In this document: positions 48,553 through 56,295 of the stretch, one piece after another
How positions within the stretch are numbered: position 1 is the first letter of the stretch
Layout of the letters: each line of letters starts with the position of its first letter
Source of the DNA: Adhaeribacter_A terreus
Lineage (GTDB): Bacteria > Bacteroidota > Bacteroidia > Cytophagales > Hymenobacteraceae
Length of the DNA stretch: 64,000 nt
NCBI RefSeq assembly: GCF_042657365.1
Contig: NZ_JBHSKT010000014.1
Coordinates: forward strand, 5,287-69,286
Reading direction: 5' to 3'
Translations under genes and position numbers: made by a program
The notes under the pieces: generated by a model
Told to the model about the DNA's origin: nothing
Databases searched by the model: none
Seen by the model: the letters and a program-made list of their open reading frames with translations, nothing else

Positions 48553-48954
48553 TTAAATTGCCCCAAGCCATTGCAATGCGGCATCTTTGCTGTTAAACAA
48601 CCGCACTTCGAAATATAATTGCAGGTAAGATTTAAGATATTGCAGGAACTGGAAAAGATTATTATCCCAGTGGAAATCGCTGGATTCAAGCAACGCAATT
48701 TTATCCACTTCGATCTTTACGATCGATTTCTGTACCAAAAGCATCACATCTTCCGTCAGGATCCCTCCTGCCGGTTTCCCCGAATCTATAAAGATTTTCT
48801 TCAGGTTGTGTTCGGTAGCAAATTGAATAAGGTGCTTAATAGAATCGAAAAATTCTACAGATTCTGCACGAAGGTCGTTGTGCCAGCTGGCCAGAATTAC
48901 CTCGCCCCTTACTTTGTAAGTAAACAGGGTTGCCGGATTTAAAAGGGTTTCCAC
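48553..48954 (-). CDS. Hypothetical protein (STAS/SpoIIAA-like by appearance)
   Basis: A 133-residue cytoplasmic protein. The alternation of strands and helices (TYKVRGEVILASWHNDLRAESVEFFDSIKHLIQFATEHNLKKIFIDSGKPAGGILTEDVMLLVQKSIVKIEVDKIALLES) resembles the alpha/beta fold of SpoIIAA-like or STAS proteins found in Bacteroidota, but no signature is decisive. No membrane segment. It is convergent with the gene at 48193-48522. Confidence 0.55.
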   Translation of the reverse strand: METLLNPATLFTYKVRGEVILASWHNDLRAESVEFFDSIKHLIQFATEHNLKKIFIDSGKPAGGILTEDVMLLVQKSIVKIEVDKIALLESSDFHWDNNLFQFLQYLKSYLQLYFEVRLFNSKDAALQWLGAI

Positions 48955-49096
48955 TATTCAGGAAAAAAAACTAAAATACAGGAATGCAAAGTTCGGATAT
49001 TATTTAACAATATCCAAACAAATCGAAACGCAATACCCGGGTTATTCCCCGAAAATATTGCACAAAACAAACTATTTTAAAACGTTGATTGTCAGC

Positions 49097-49558
49097 CTAT
49101 CGCAATTCATCGAAACTATATTGCGCATCGTTCCAGAAAGCATCTAAAGCAATGATCCGGGGTTTTAAAAATGAAATGAGTTGCGGCCAGTCTTCTTTAT
49201 TAAATACATTTACCGGCTGGAGCGTTTTGTAGATGCGTGATATGGTTTTACCAAGTTCATCGGTAGCGTGCAGTTCCCATTCCCAGGTTTCACCAAGAGT
49301 TTCGTGCAAAAGTGTTTTCAGCATCAGGAACTGCTCAAAGAATAATTCCTGCAGCTCCGGATCCGGGTGGGTAATTTCTATGGAAATAGAAGCTTCTTTT
49401 TTATCGGCCTGCATCCGGAAATAGACGTGTTTCAGCCGGGTGTTGTAATTGATCCAGTTGACCCGCCAGCCTTCCGCCGAAAGCACCGGCGCCATATATT
49501 GGCCAAAAGTGGTCCAGAATTTCTGCCGCAGTTGCGATGCTTCTTCTCTTGTGTACAT
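49097..49558 (-). CDS. DUF4268 family protein
   Basis: A 153-residue protein. ASQLRQKFWTTFGQYMAPVLSAEGWRVNWINYNTRLKHVYFRMQADKKEASISIEITHPDPELQELFFEQF and the C-terminal NKEDWPQLISFLKPRIIALDAFWND are the DUF4268 pattern. The family often occurs as a C-terminal domain in nuclease-like proteins and as a stand-alone protein, as here. Function is unknown. It is transcribed alone. Confidence 0.85.
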   Translation of the reverse strand: MYTREEASQLRQKFWTTFGQYMAPVLSAEGWRVNWINYNTRLKHVYFRMQADKKEASISIEITHPDPELQELFFEQFLMLKTLLHETLGETWEWELHATDELGKTISRIYKTLQPVNVFNKEDWPQLISFLKPRIIALDAFWNDAQYSFDELR

Positions 49559-49593
49559 TAGCTCAAAATTAGGGAATTCGGACGAATGAAAAA

Positions 49594-49623
49594 AAAAACG
49601 CTATGCTTTCAGGCCTGAAAACC
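49594..49623 (+). repeat. CGCTATG element
   Basis: AAAAACGCTATGCTTTC, AGGCC, TGAAAACC. The spacer AGGCC with its flanks is a perfect palindrome TTTCAGGCCTGAAA. Confidence 0.9.
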
Positions 49624-49690
49624 CGGGTTAAACACTTCAACGTTTTTCCCGCAATCGGGTATAATAAAGCCGAACTAACCACCTAAAACC

Positions 49691-49906
49691 ATGGCCAAAG
49701 TAAAACCAAAAACCCGGAAGAAATTAACCAAACAAATTAGCAGAATTGTAAAAAAACACGGTTCGGAAATTGCCCTTGGCGTGGTATCCGGCATTATTTC
49801 AGGCCTGCTGACCGATAACATTAAAAAAGCTTCCCAGAAAACAGCGAAGAAAAACAAAACCACCAAACAGAAAGCCAAAACCAAACGGAATACCAAAAAG
49901 AAATAG
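49691..49906 (+). CDS. Small lysine-rich protein with one hydrophobic segment
   Basis: A 71-residue very basic protein: KVKPKTRKKLTKQISRIVKKH, then a central hydrophobic stretch EIALGVVSGIISGLL (26-40), then a tail almost entirely Lys, Thr, Gln and Asn. The tails resemble the histone H1-like C-terminal tails of Bacteroidota, while the central part could be a membrane helix or a buried core. DNA or RNA binding is a guess. A perfect terminator follows 19 bases on, supporting a real transcription unit. Confidence 0.6.
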   Translation: MAKVKPKTRKKLTKQISRIVKKHGSEIALGVVSGIISGLLTDNIKKASQKTAKKNKTTKQKAKTKRNTKKK

Positions 49907-49924
49907 TTGGCCGAAATTAAAAAC

Positions 49925-49956
49925 AAAAAAACCGGTCTTACGGGACCGGTTTTTTA
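49925..49956 (+). terminator. Terminator after lysine-rich gene
   Basis: AAAAAACCGGTC pairs with GACCGGTTTTTT around a short loop. Confidence 0.9.
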
Positions 49957-50017
49957 CTACAACATTTTACTCAAAAAGAACTTAATCGTTCACTTCTGTT
50001 TTCTTCTTTTCACGACC

Positions 50018-50524
50018 CTAGTTTTCTAGGTTCTTACCTTTCATTTTGCCTTTGTGCTCACCCATCTGGCCTTTGTGTTTGCCGTGATTCTCTTTTCGCT
50101 TAGCCATTTTTTCGGCGCGCTCTTTCTCAAACTGCGCATATTGGGCCGGTGTCAGCACACTTTTTAACTGATGATCCCAGTTGTTTCGTACGTTTTTCAT
50201 TTCTGCACCCATTGCTTTGCGGTCTTCGGCATATTTAACTTTAATGGCTTGCATCTGGGTGGCTTTGTCCAGGCTCAATTCCCGGATCTTAGCGGCCTGC
50301 GCATCGGTTAAGTTAAACTGCGTTTGCAAACGTTTGGCCTGCATCTCAGCGCGTTGCTCCGGCGTCCGTTTCTGATGGTCTTTTTTACCGTCTTTTTTAA
50401 ATTCGTATTTCTGTTTGGCGCTACGGCCGTTTTCAGTTTTTACTTTCGTGTTCTGCGTGGTTTGAGCAGAAACTGCTGCCACAGATAATATTCCAAATAC
50501 CAGGGCTAATGCTACCTTTTTCAT
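50018..50524 (-). CDS. DUF4890 (Spy/CpxP-like) periplasmic protein
   Basis: A 168-residue exported protein: signal peptide at 1-20 (ALALVFGILSVAAVSAQ). The middle has the periplasmic-chaperone-like LTXXQ pattern of DUF4890: RAEMQAKRLQTQFNLTDAQAAKIRELSLDKATQMQAIK and LKSVLTPAQYAQFEKERAEKMA. The tail is very rich in Lys, His and Gly (RKENHGKHKGQMGEHKGKMKGK), which could bind metal. It likely helps periplasmic protein or envelope stress homeostasis. Confidence 0.85.
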   Translation of the reverse strand: MKKVALALVFGILSVAAVSAQTTQNTKVKTENGRSAKQKYEFKKDGKKDHQKRTPEQRAEMQAKRLQTQFNLTDAQAAKIRELSLDKATQMQAIKVKYAEDRKAMGAEMKNVRNNWDHQLKSVLTPAQYAQFEKERAEKMAKRKENHGKHKGQMGEHKGKMKGKNLEN

Positions 50525-50676
50525 ATGCTTGTTTCTTTTTAATGCTGTTTGTTAGTAATACTGTTGTTTTCGAAAACTGAAGCTTTGATACAAAGTGTTT
50601 TAAAAGGTTTAAAACCAACAAAAACATTTTTTCAACGCTTCCGGAAACCTCTATTTCAAACGTAATGCCAGAAAAT

Positions 50677-50706
50677 AAAACGCTATGTTTTTAACAGCAA
50701 AAAGTA
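50677..50706 (+). repeat. CGCTATG element
   Basis: AAAACGCTATGTTTTTAACAGC then AAAAAGTA. The gap 50525-50848 has no gene. Confidence 0.88.
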
Positions 50707-50787
50707 CGAATCGCCTGTCTGTAAACTATTCCATATTTAGCTGATATTATTATCTGATACGCTGCATAATAAACCTTCGATCATAAA

Positions 50788-50830
50788 AAAAAACGCTATA
50801 CTTTTCAGGTCAGAAAGTATAGCGTTTTTT
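50788..50830 (-). terminator. Head-to-head CGCTATG pair acting as terminator of the TonB-receptor gene
   Basis: A perfect 17-bp stem: AAAAAACGCTATACTTT (50788-50804) with AAAGTATAGCGTTTTTT (50814-50830), loop TCAGGTCAG. It begins 19 bases past the receptor stop on the minus strand and ends in a U-run, exactly like an intrinsic terminator. Confidence 0.85.
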
Positions 50831-50848
50831 GCGTTCAGAAATCAGCTT

Positions 50849-53260
50849 TTAGAACATGCCTTCCATGCCGCTGGTATCCTGGCGGCGCTGTTTATTTTGT
50901 TCATTTCCGAAGCGGTAAGCAAACCCAAGGAAAGCGATCCGGCTCTGGCGTTTCGCAAAAAGGTCGTAAGTAAAATCCTGGCTGGTAACGCTGGTATTAT
51001 AGCGTAGCGTATTGAACACATCGCTTACGCGCAACGTAACCGAACCTTTCTTCTTCAGTATTTCTTTTTTCAGCGCAATATCTGTGTTGTAAATAGCATC
51101 ACGGGTTCCCTGCGCCAAGGCCTGCGGACTGCGGTAATTTACCGAAATCTGCATCGAAAGATTTTTTGGCAACACAAAATTAGAATTAAGCCGCGCCAGC
51201 CAACTGAATTTATCGCTGTTCGCTTCCACGCCCAGCGGCTTGCCCGAAACCTTATAATTAAAAGCCGAAACGTTGCCGCTCAGTTTCCACCATTTCGCCA
51301 GGCTTTGCGAACCACTTATTTCCAGCCCGTAAGATTTGGCATCGTCCAGGTTTACATACGTGTTGTAAGCCACCAACTCCTGCGTAGTATCTACGTAACG
51401 CACCTGCTGAATTAAATTATGAACGTTGCGGAAAAACACGGTATTGGTAAGTGAACCGGATTTCCAGAATTGCACATAACTGGCTTCGTAAGAATCTACA
51501 TATTCCGGTTTAATTTTCGGGTTGCCGCTCCACACATTGTATTGGTCCGAATAATTTTTGAACGGGTTCAGTGCTTCGTAATTCGGGCGGTTAACGCGGC
51601 GACTGTAATTCAATTGCACTTTACGGCTCTCATCAATTTCCTGGCTCAGAAAAACGCTCGGAAACAGATCGAGGTAATGCGTAGTGTATTTTTCGTCGTC
51701 AGAAACATTATTGATCCGAATATTAGTTTGCTCAGCACGCAACCCGAACTGGTAACTCAGTTTTTTCCAACCGTTGGCATAATTCGCGTACGCCGCACTT
51801 ATATAATCGGCGAAACCAAAATTATTAGAAAGCGAATCGATCACGGTCAGATCTGAATATCCCGCGCCGGCATGTTCCGTCCGGTATTCGCTGGCTAGCA
51901 CGCGCTGGGTATGCTTCAGGCCACTTTCAACTTTCCCTTTTTCGCCCACCGGGTGTACATAATCTACTTGCGCTACCAAAGGTCTTACATGAAAATCCTG
52001 GGGAAAATTCTGGTAATATTCATCGCCAAATGTTACGCGGTCTGCATTGGTATTCCAGTGCTCAATAAACCGGTCGAACCGCCCATCTATTCTGGTATAA
52101 ACCGCGGAGGCAGTAAACTCTCGACGTTTATCTTCAAAAGTTTTACGATAATTTAAGGTAAGGTCCGTGGCCACAACTTCGTTTTCAATTTTGCCAAAAC
52201 GAGTGAAGTATAACGGGTCTTGTGTAATCGCAATATTATGCACCGCTTCTTTTTCCGTCATATCATTGATAAAAGATTTGGCTGAAAGCGTTATGGTCTG
52301 TTTATTGGAAAGCTGGTAATCGAAACCGATTTTCGGAATATGGGAACGCCCTAACCGGTTGCCGGTCTGGTTTTGCTCCAGGTAATTTCCCTGACGATAG
52401 CTGATCAGCTGGTAATAACCGTCCCGGGAATGCTGGTTAAAATCATAATTGCCAAAGAAGTTGAATTTTTTAACGCTGTAATTTAAACTTACACTTGTAT
52501 TGTAATTATCATTACTTCCCAGGTTCAGCATTACATTGCCATTCAGGCCCGGTTTCTTTTCCTTTTTCAGGATGATGTTGATAATACCGCCCATGCCTTC
52601 CGCATCGTATTTCGCCGAAGGGTTGGTGATCACTTCAATTTTCTCGATGGCGCTGGCCGGGGTCTGGGCTAAAATGGTTTGCGCATTCTGGCCGGAGTTT
52701 TTACCATCTACCAAAACCGTTACATTCGAGCTCCCGCGCACACTTACATTCCCGTCTATATCTACCGCCACCGAAGGTGCGTTTTTCAGGGCATCGGAAG
52801 CAGTGCCGCCGGTGCTGGAAATATCTTTGGCCACGTTAATTACCTGCTTATCCAGGCCATATTCTACTAAGTCTTTTTGCGCTACAATTTCCACTTCACT
52901 GAGTTTTTTAGCGCTGGAAGCTACCATTATTGCGCCTAAATGCAGGTTTGGTTGCGAAGCCGAAAGCACCAGTTCCGGCAACCTTTTCGTAGCATAACCT
53001 ACCATGGTAATTTTCAGGGAGTATTTTCCGAAGGCTACGTTTTCAATAGCAAAATCCCCGTTTTCAGCCGACATAGCGCTACCAGCTAAACTCGAATCTT
53101 TGGTCGAAAACAAACCCACAGAAGCAAAACCAATCGGCTCCCGCGTTCCGGTTTCTAGTAATTTTCCTCTGATACTGCCTTTAAGCGGCGTTTGGGCCTG
53201 CGCACTCCAGGCTGAAAAAACAAAAAGTAAAAACAATAAATGTTTAGGCATTTTTTTCAT
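50849..53260 (-). CDS. TonB-type outer-membrane receptor with carboxypeptidase-regulatory domain
   Basis: An 803-residue protein. Signal peptide 1-22 (LLFLLFVFSAWSAQAQ); carboxypeptidase-regulatory-like domain 28-105 (GSIRGKLLETGTREPIGFASVGLFSTKDS); plug domain about 115-225 (LKNAPSVAVDIDGNVSVRGSSNVTVLVDGKNSGQ, ASAIEKIEVITNPSAKYDAEGMGGIINIILKK); then a barrel of the OMP_b-brl_2 type with repeated aromatic strands up to the C-terminus. Members import substrates or act in surface assembly; the substrate is unknown. A GGTACT direct repeat at 53350-53372 lies upstream of the start. The C-terminal DTSGMEGMF lacks the usual final aromatic-x-Phe barrel end. Confidence 0.9.
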   Translation of the reverse strand: MKKMPKHLLFLLFVFSAWSAQAQTPLKGSIRGKLLETGTREPIGFASVGLFSTKDSSLAGSAMSAENGDFAIENVAFGKYSLKITMVGYATKRLPELVLSASQPNLHLGAIMVASSAKKLSEVEIVAQKDLVEYGLDKQVINVAKDISSTGGTASDALKNAPSVAVDIDGNVSVRGSSNVTVLVDGKNSGQNAQTILAQTPASAIEKIEVITNPSAKYDAEGMGGIINIILKKEKKPGLNGNVMLNLGSNDNYNTSVSLNYSVKKFNFFGNYDFNQHSRDGYYQLISYRQGNYLEQNQTGNRLGRSHIPKIGFDYQLSNKQTITLSAKSFINDMTEKEAVHNIAITQDPLYFTRFGKIENEVVATDLTLNYRKTFEDKRREFTASAVYTRIDGRFDRFIEHWNTNADRVTFGDEYYQNFPQDFHVRPLVAQVDYVHPVGEKGKVESGLKHTQRVLASEYRTEHAGAGYSDLTVIDSLSNNFGFADYISAAYANYANGWKKLSYQFGLRAEQTNIRINNVSDDEKYTTHYLDLFPSVFLSQEIDESRKVQLNYSRRVNRPNYEALNPFKNYSDQYNVWSGNPKIKPEYVDSYEASYVQFWKSGSLTNTVFFRNVHNLIQQVRYVDTTQELVAYNTYVNLDDAKSYGLEISGSQSLAKWWKLSGNVSAFNYKVSGKPLGVEANSDKFSWLARLNSNFVLPKNLSMQISVNYRSPQALAQGTRDAIYNTDIALKKEILKKKGSVTLRVSDVFNTLRYNTSVTSQDFTYDLFAKRQSRIAFLGFAYRFGNEQNKQRRQDTSGMEGMF

Positions 53261-53349
53261 AGTTTAAAGATCATTAGATGCAGACCACCTGGCCATAGTT
53301 GCCTCCATACTGCGTTAGAATAAAATTTCAACGGCTCAAAGTTATTAAC

Positions 53350-53372
53350 AGGTACTATGTAAAACAAGGTAC
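53350..53372 (-). promoter_or_regulatory. AGGTACT direct repeat upstream of TonB-type receptor
   Basis: AGGTACT at 53350-53356 is repeated at 53366-53372, 16 bases apart, about 90-110 bases before the receptor start. Spacing and placement suggest a regulator binding site; GGTACT is nearly self-complementary. Confidence 0.4.
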
Positions 53373-53459
53373 TTTATAAATATTTCCTTCAACCTGCAAT
53401 TTTTAATGGTGAACCACCAGAATTACCGGATGAATTAACAAAGCATTGATCACTTCCCG

Positions 53460-53487
53460 GGTTTTCAGGCTCCAAACCCTACCGTTT
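53460..53487 (-). repeat. CGCTATG element (CTACCG variant)
   Basis: GGTTTTCAGGC then TCCAAACCCTACCGTTT, just before the stress-protein terminator. Confidence 0.85.
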
Positions 53488-53493
53488 CATAAC

Positions 53494-53523
53494 AAAAAAC
53501 CCTCCCGATTTCTCAGGAGGGTT
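53494..53523 (-). terminator. Terminator after universal stress protein gene
   Basis: AACCCTCC pairs with GGAGGGTT over a 10-base loop; on the minus strand it ends in a T-run. It begins 21 bases past the stop. Confidence 0.85.
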
Positions 53524-53544
53524 GCAAAAAAAATCATTAATTTA

Positions 53545-54420
53545 TTAATGAACTGCTTTTTCAGCGTGTTGCTCATGCTCATGTTCCGAATGGCAAAATG
53601 TACAGCTGGCCGAGCAAGGCGCATGACGTTCCTGGTATAAATTCAGCAGCGGCACGCGGGTATGGTAAGCCTGGGTTTTGTGGTACGTTTGCTGGAAATA
53701 TAGCTGCAGTAAATGCGTATCCTGGGTGGCTAAAACGAACAGATCAGCGCGGTGCTTTTCGGCAAAATCGTTCATACCTTCCAGCAGGTCTTCTTCTTCA
53801 ATTAAATGCAGGCTGGTTTGGCAGCTAAGTTGGGCAGCCAGCTCTTCGCCTTTGTGCAAAATCTGCGCACGACGGTTACGTTCTTTTTTCGGGTAGAAAT
53901 GCAGGAACGAAACATGGGCTTTCAGCGCATCGGCCAGGTTACAGATCCCTTTGGCAACTTCTACATCCTGATTTGTAAAATCGGTAGCAAAAACTACTTC
54001 TTTTATCTTTTTGAACTGCACACCTTCCGGCACCAGAATAGCCGGACACGGAATTAATTGTTGCAGCGGCAGCGGGGTTTCGGTTTGCAGGTTTTCCAGG
54101 AAGTTTTCGCCGGTAAGCAGCAGATCTATTTGCCGCGTTTCAGCCATGTTCGCAATAGCATTTACGGGCGCGCCGGCCGTTACGAAACATTCTACCGGTG
54201 GTTGCTTCGCTGCTTTGGTAGTCGGTTCATTGGCAAACCGGTCGGCGAAGCTGCGCAGCTTTTGCAGGTAGCTGAATTGCTCGGTCATGGTAAGCGCTTT
54301 TTCCGAAGAACAATATAGCAGAACGATCTCGGCTTTCAGGGCTTTGGCCAGTTGCAAACCGTAGCGGTACGTGTTCACGCTTTGGTCAGAAAGATCGGTT
54401 AAGAGAAGCAGTTTTTTCAT
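53545..54420 (-). CDS. Tandem universal stress protein with Cys/His-rich tail
   Basis: A 291-residue protein with two UspA folds: KKLLLLTDLSDQSVNTYRYGLQLAKAL (1-28) opens the first, KKIKEVVFATDFTNQDVEVAKGICNLADAL (near 135-165) the second. The start at 54420 is preferred to the longer frame from 54495, which would overlap the SafE-like gene. After residue 262 the protein gains a tail with Cys-x3-Cys-x2-Cys and many His residues (HSEHEHEQH), which no ordinary UspA has and which looks like a metal-binding site. It closes the cbb3 oxidase locus and may sense copper or the redox state there; that is inference. Confidence 0.85.
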   Translation of the reverse strand: MKKLLLLTDLSDQSVNTYRYGLQLAKALKAEIVLLYCSSEKALTMTEQFSYLQKLRSFADRFANEPTTKAAKQPPVECFVTAGAPVNAIANMAETRQIDLLLTGENFLENLQTETPLPLQQLIPCPAILVPEGVQFKKIKEVVFATDFTNQDVEVAKGICNLADALKAHVSFLHFYPKKERNRRAQILHKGEELAAQLSCQTSLHLIEEEDLLEGMNDFAEKHRADLFVLATQDTHLLQLYFQQTYHKTQAYHTRVPLLNLYQERHAPCSASCTFCHSEHEHEQHAEKAVH

Positions 54421-54462
54421 AATTGGTGCGGTTAAGATAATGGTTTGTGAAAGTTCGGAAGC

Positions 54463-54491
54463 AGTTTTTGGAGCGATTTCCCTACCGTTTT
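54463..54491 (-). repeat. CGCTATG element overlapping the SafE-like gene stop
   Basis: AGTTTTTGGAGC then GATTTCCCTACCGTTTT; the gene's stop codon (54482-54484) lies inside. Confidence 0.8.
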
Positions 54492-55204
54492 GCAACCGGT
54501 TTGTGGCAGCAAGCCATCTCGGTTTTTTCGGCGGTTTTAATTACCTGTGGACTCAGGTACGGAATGCCTAAATTCAGACCGCGCAGAATGAAAAGCACGG
54601 CCATAAACGTAGCCGCGTAGGGAATTGCTTTCTTGAAAAATGAGCGCAAGTTCGGCTTCACTAATTTCCCGGAAAGGCTCAAAATAAACATCAGCGGAAA
54701 GGTACCCAGGCCGAACAAAGCCATGTACAACATGCTGCCTCCTACGCTCGGAACGCTCACCGCACCGGCCAAAGCAATGTACACGAAACCACAAGGCAGA
54801 ATGCCGTTCAGCATACCAATAATACCCATGGAAGCCGTGCTGTTTTTCTGAAATTGTTTCGCCATTAAACTCTGCACTTTCTGCAACACTTTATCGAAAC
54901 CAAGAAAGCTGGTAAACTTATTTCCTCCGAAATGCGGCAGCACGACCAGCGCTAAAATCAGCAACCCGGAAACGATAGAGATTGTCTGCTGAAAACCGGC
55001 CAGTTGCAGCGATTTCCCGAATAAACCTGCCAAGCCGCCGAGCAACGAATACGTAAGAATACGGCCGCCATTGTACAGGAGGCGGCCGGCTACAAATTGC
55101 CAGCCCGCACCCCTGCCAATCGGCAACGCCATCGCAATCGGGCCGCACATCCCTACGCAATGGAAGCTTCCTAAAATGCCGAATAAAAATCCTGCCCAAA
55201 CCAT
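54482..55204 (-). CDS. SafE/TauE-like membrane protein of the cbb3 locus
   Basis: A 240-residue membrane protein with about six helices. FLFGILGSFHCVGMCGPIAMALPIG with its HCxxMCGP motif and GMLNGILPCGFVYIALAGAVSV are typical of the sulfite-exporter TauE/SafE-like (DsbD-transmembrane-like) proteins regularly found in cbb3 oxidase clusters. The paired cysteine motifs suggest copper or thiol-electron transfer during oxidase assembly. The C-terminus has another Cys-Cys-His (ACCHKP). It lies 115 bases downstream of the FixH gene on the same strand. Confidence 0.85.
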   Translation of the reverse strand: MVWAGFLFGILGSFHCVGMCGPIAMALPIGRGAGWQFVAGRLLYNGGRILTYSLLGGLAGLFGKSLQLAGFQQTISIVSGLLILALVVLPHFGGNKFTSFLGFDKVLQKVQSLMAKQFQKNSTASMGIIGMLNGILPCGFVYIALAGAVSVPSVGGSMLYMALFGLGTFPLMFILSLSGKLVKPNLRSFFKKAIPYAATFMAVLFILRGLNLGIPYLSPQVIKTAEKTEMACCHKPVAKR

Positions 55205-55319
55205 GTTTCTAATGTGCTAATTTTTTAATGTGTTAATGTGCTATGCTTCAATTAGAAAATTTGGGAATTTGAAGATTTGAAAATGAAATTTCTCTTTCCG
55301 GATTTTCAAATTCGTGCGG

Positions 55320-55796
55320 TTAATTCAGCGTGATGGTTTGTTCGGTGAAGTAGTTTTTGCTGTTCATTTCGCTGCTTACCCGAACTTTCCAAAGACCGCG
55401 TTCCAGGTTATCTACCGAAAGAAATTGCTGGCGGGCTTCGTTTAAATTCAAATCGGTTTCAAAGTCGAGTTTGGCGTTGGAAGGACGGAAGAAATTGATC
55501 TTGCCGCTTACTTTCCGGCCTTCGTAAAATTCCGGAAATGCAATTACCAATTGTCCGGCCGCTTCCGCTAAGGTTACCTGAATTTCGGCATTGCTGGTTT
55601 TGGTTTGCGAAACAGTATTGATGTGCTGCTGGTAGGCAATTTCCTGCTTGTAATAATCTTTACTCACCAGATCCACATCGCTTTTCATGGCCATTCGCAC
55701 GAAGTTTCCGATGTAGGCAATAAAAAGTATAAAGCAGGCTATTATCAGGCGCGGCCACCAGCTGAAAGTATTTTGTTTTTGATGTGTGGTATTCAT
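55320..55796 (-). CDS. FixH/CcoH family protein
   Basis: A 158-residue single-pass membrane protein. The ATG at 55796 (MNTTHQKQNTFSWWPRLIIACFILFIAYIGNFVRMAMKSDVDLVSKDYYKQE) gives the usual N-terminal anchor and the family's DLVxKDYYxQE motif; a longer frame from 55865 is unlikely. The periplasmic part is a small beta-sandwich (GQLVIAFPEFYEGRKVSGKINFFRPSNAKLDFETDL). Proteins of this family stabilise the CcoNOP complex. It is in the expected position after ccoG. Confidence 0.85.
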   Translation of the reverse strand: MNTTHQKQNTFSWWPRLIIACFILFIAYIGNFVRMAMKSDVDLVSKDYYKQEIAYQQHINTVSQTKTSNAEIQVTLAEAAGQLVIAFPEFYEGRKVSGKINFFRPSNAKLDFETDLNLNEARQQFLSVDNLERGLWKVRVSSEMNSKNYFTEQTITLN

Positions 55797-55966
55797 TTTA
55801 TGTGCGGTTAAATGAATGCAAAAGTTGTTTTTTATTGATTGCTGATTGCAATTGAAATTTGCCATTGCAACCGTTACAAAATTCCGGTTTTCTTGAACTG
55901 AATGAAATGCGTTTGGTCAGGCAGAAAAAGGTAATTGGTCATCTTTTTGTTCGACCACATTTCTGC

Positions 55967-56141
55967 GTCATCTCGACGTCAGGAGAGATCTCATCAAATT
56001 GATAGTGCGGTTTAGTTTTTGGGCTGAAATGCCTATCGTTTTTGAAATCTAGAAGTCGTGAGAAAACGTGTCTGAGTAGTAATAGCTTTTATTCAATAGA
56101 CACTACCTTATTCCGGAGATCTCTCCTATCGTCGAGATGAC
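55967..56141. repeat. Inverted GTCATCTCGAC repeats
   Basis: Left arm GTCATCTCGACGTC, A, GGAGAGATCTC (55967-55991); right arm GAGATCTCTCC...GTCGAGATGAC (56116-56141). The arms are almost exact inverted copies and enclose a CGCTATG element. The left arm repeats 31638-31671. Confidence 0.8.
56014..56043 (-). repeat. CGCTATG element
   Basis: AGTTTTTGGGC then TGAAATGCCTATCGTTTTT, between the arms of the inverted repeat. Confidence 0.75.
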
Positions 56142-56152
56142 AAAAAGTGCGT

Positions 56153-56233
56153 CATCCCGAGTGCAGCCGAGGGAACTTATGGGACCGTTATAAAATACTG
56201 GCTTTATAAGTTCCCTCGGCGTTGCTCGGGATG
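56153..56233. repeat. CATCCCGAG inverted repeat
   Basis: CATCCCGAG...CCGAGGGAACTTAT (56153-56180) pairs with ATAAGTTCCCTCGG...CTCGGGATG (56206-56233). A related single copy is at about 31563. It lies just downstream of the ccoG stop. Confidence 0.8.
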
Positions 56234-56238
56234 CCCGG

Positions 56239-56269
56239 AAAAACGCTATGGTTTTCGCCTTAAAAACTC
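56239..56269 (+). repeat. CGCTATG element
   Basis: AAAAACGCTATGGTTTTC, GCCT, TAAAAACTC, 27 bases past the ccoG stop on the minus strand. Confidence 0.9.
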
Positions 56270-56295
56270 AATCAACAATTTAGCCATTTAACAAT

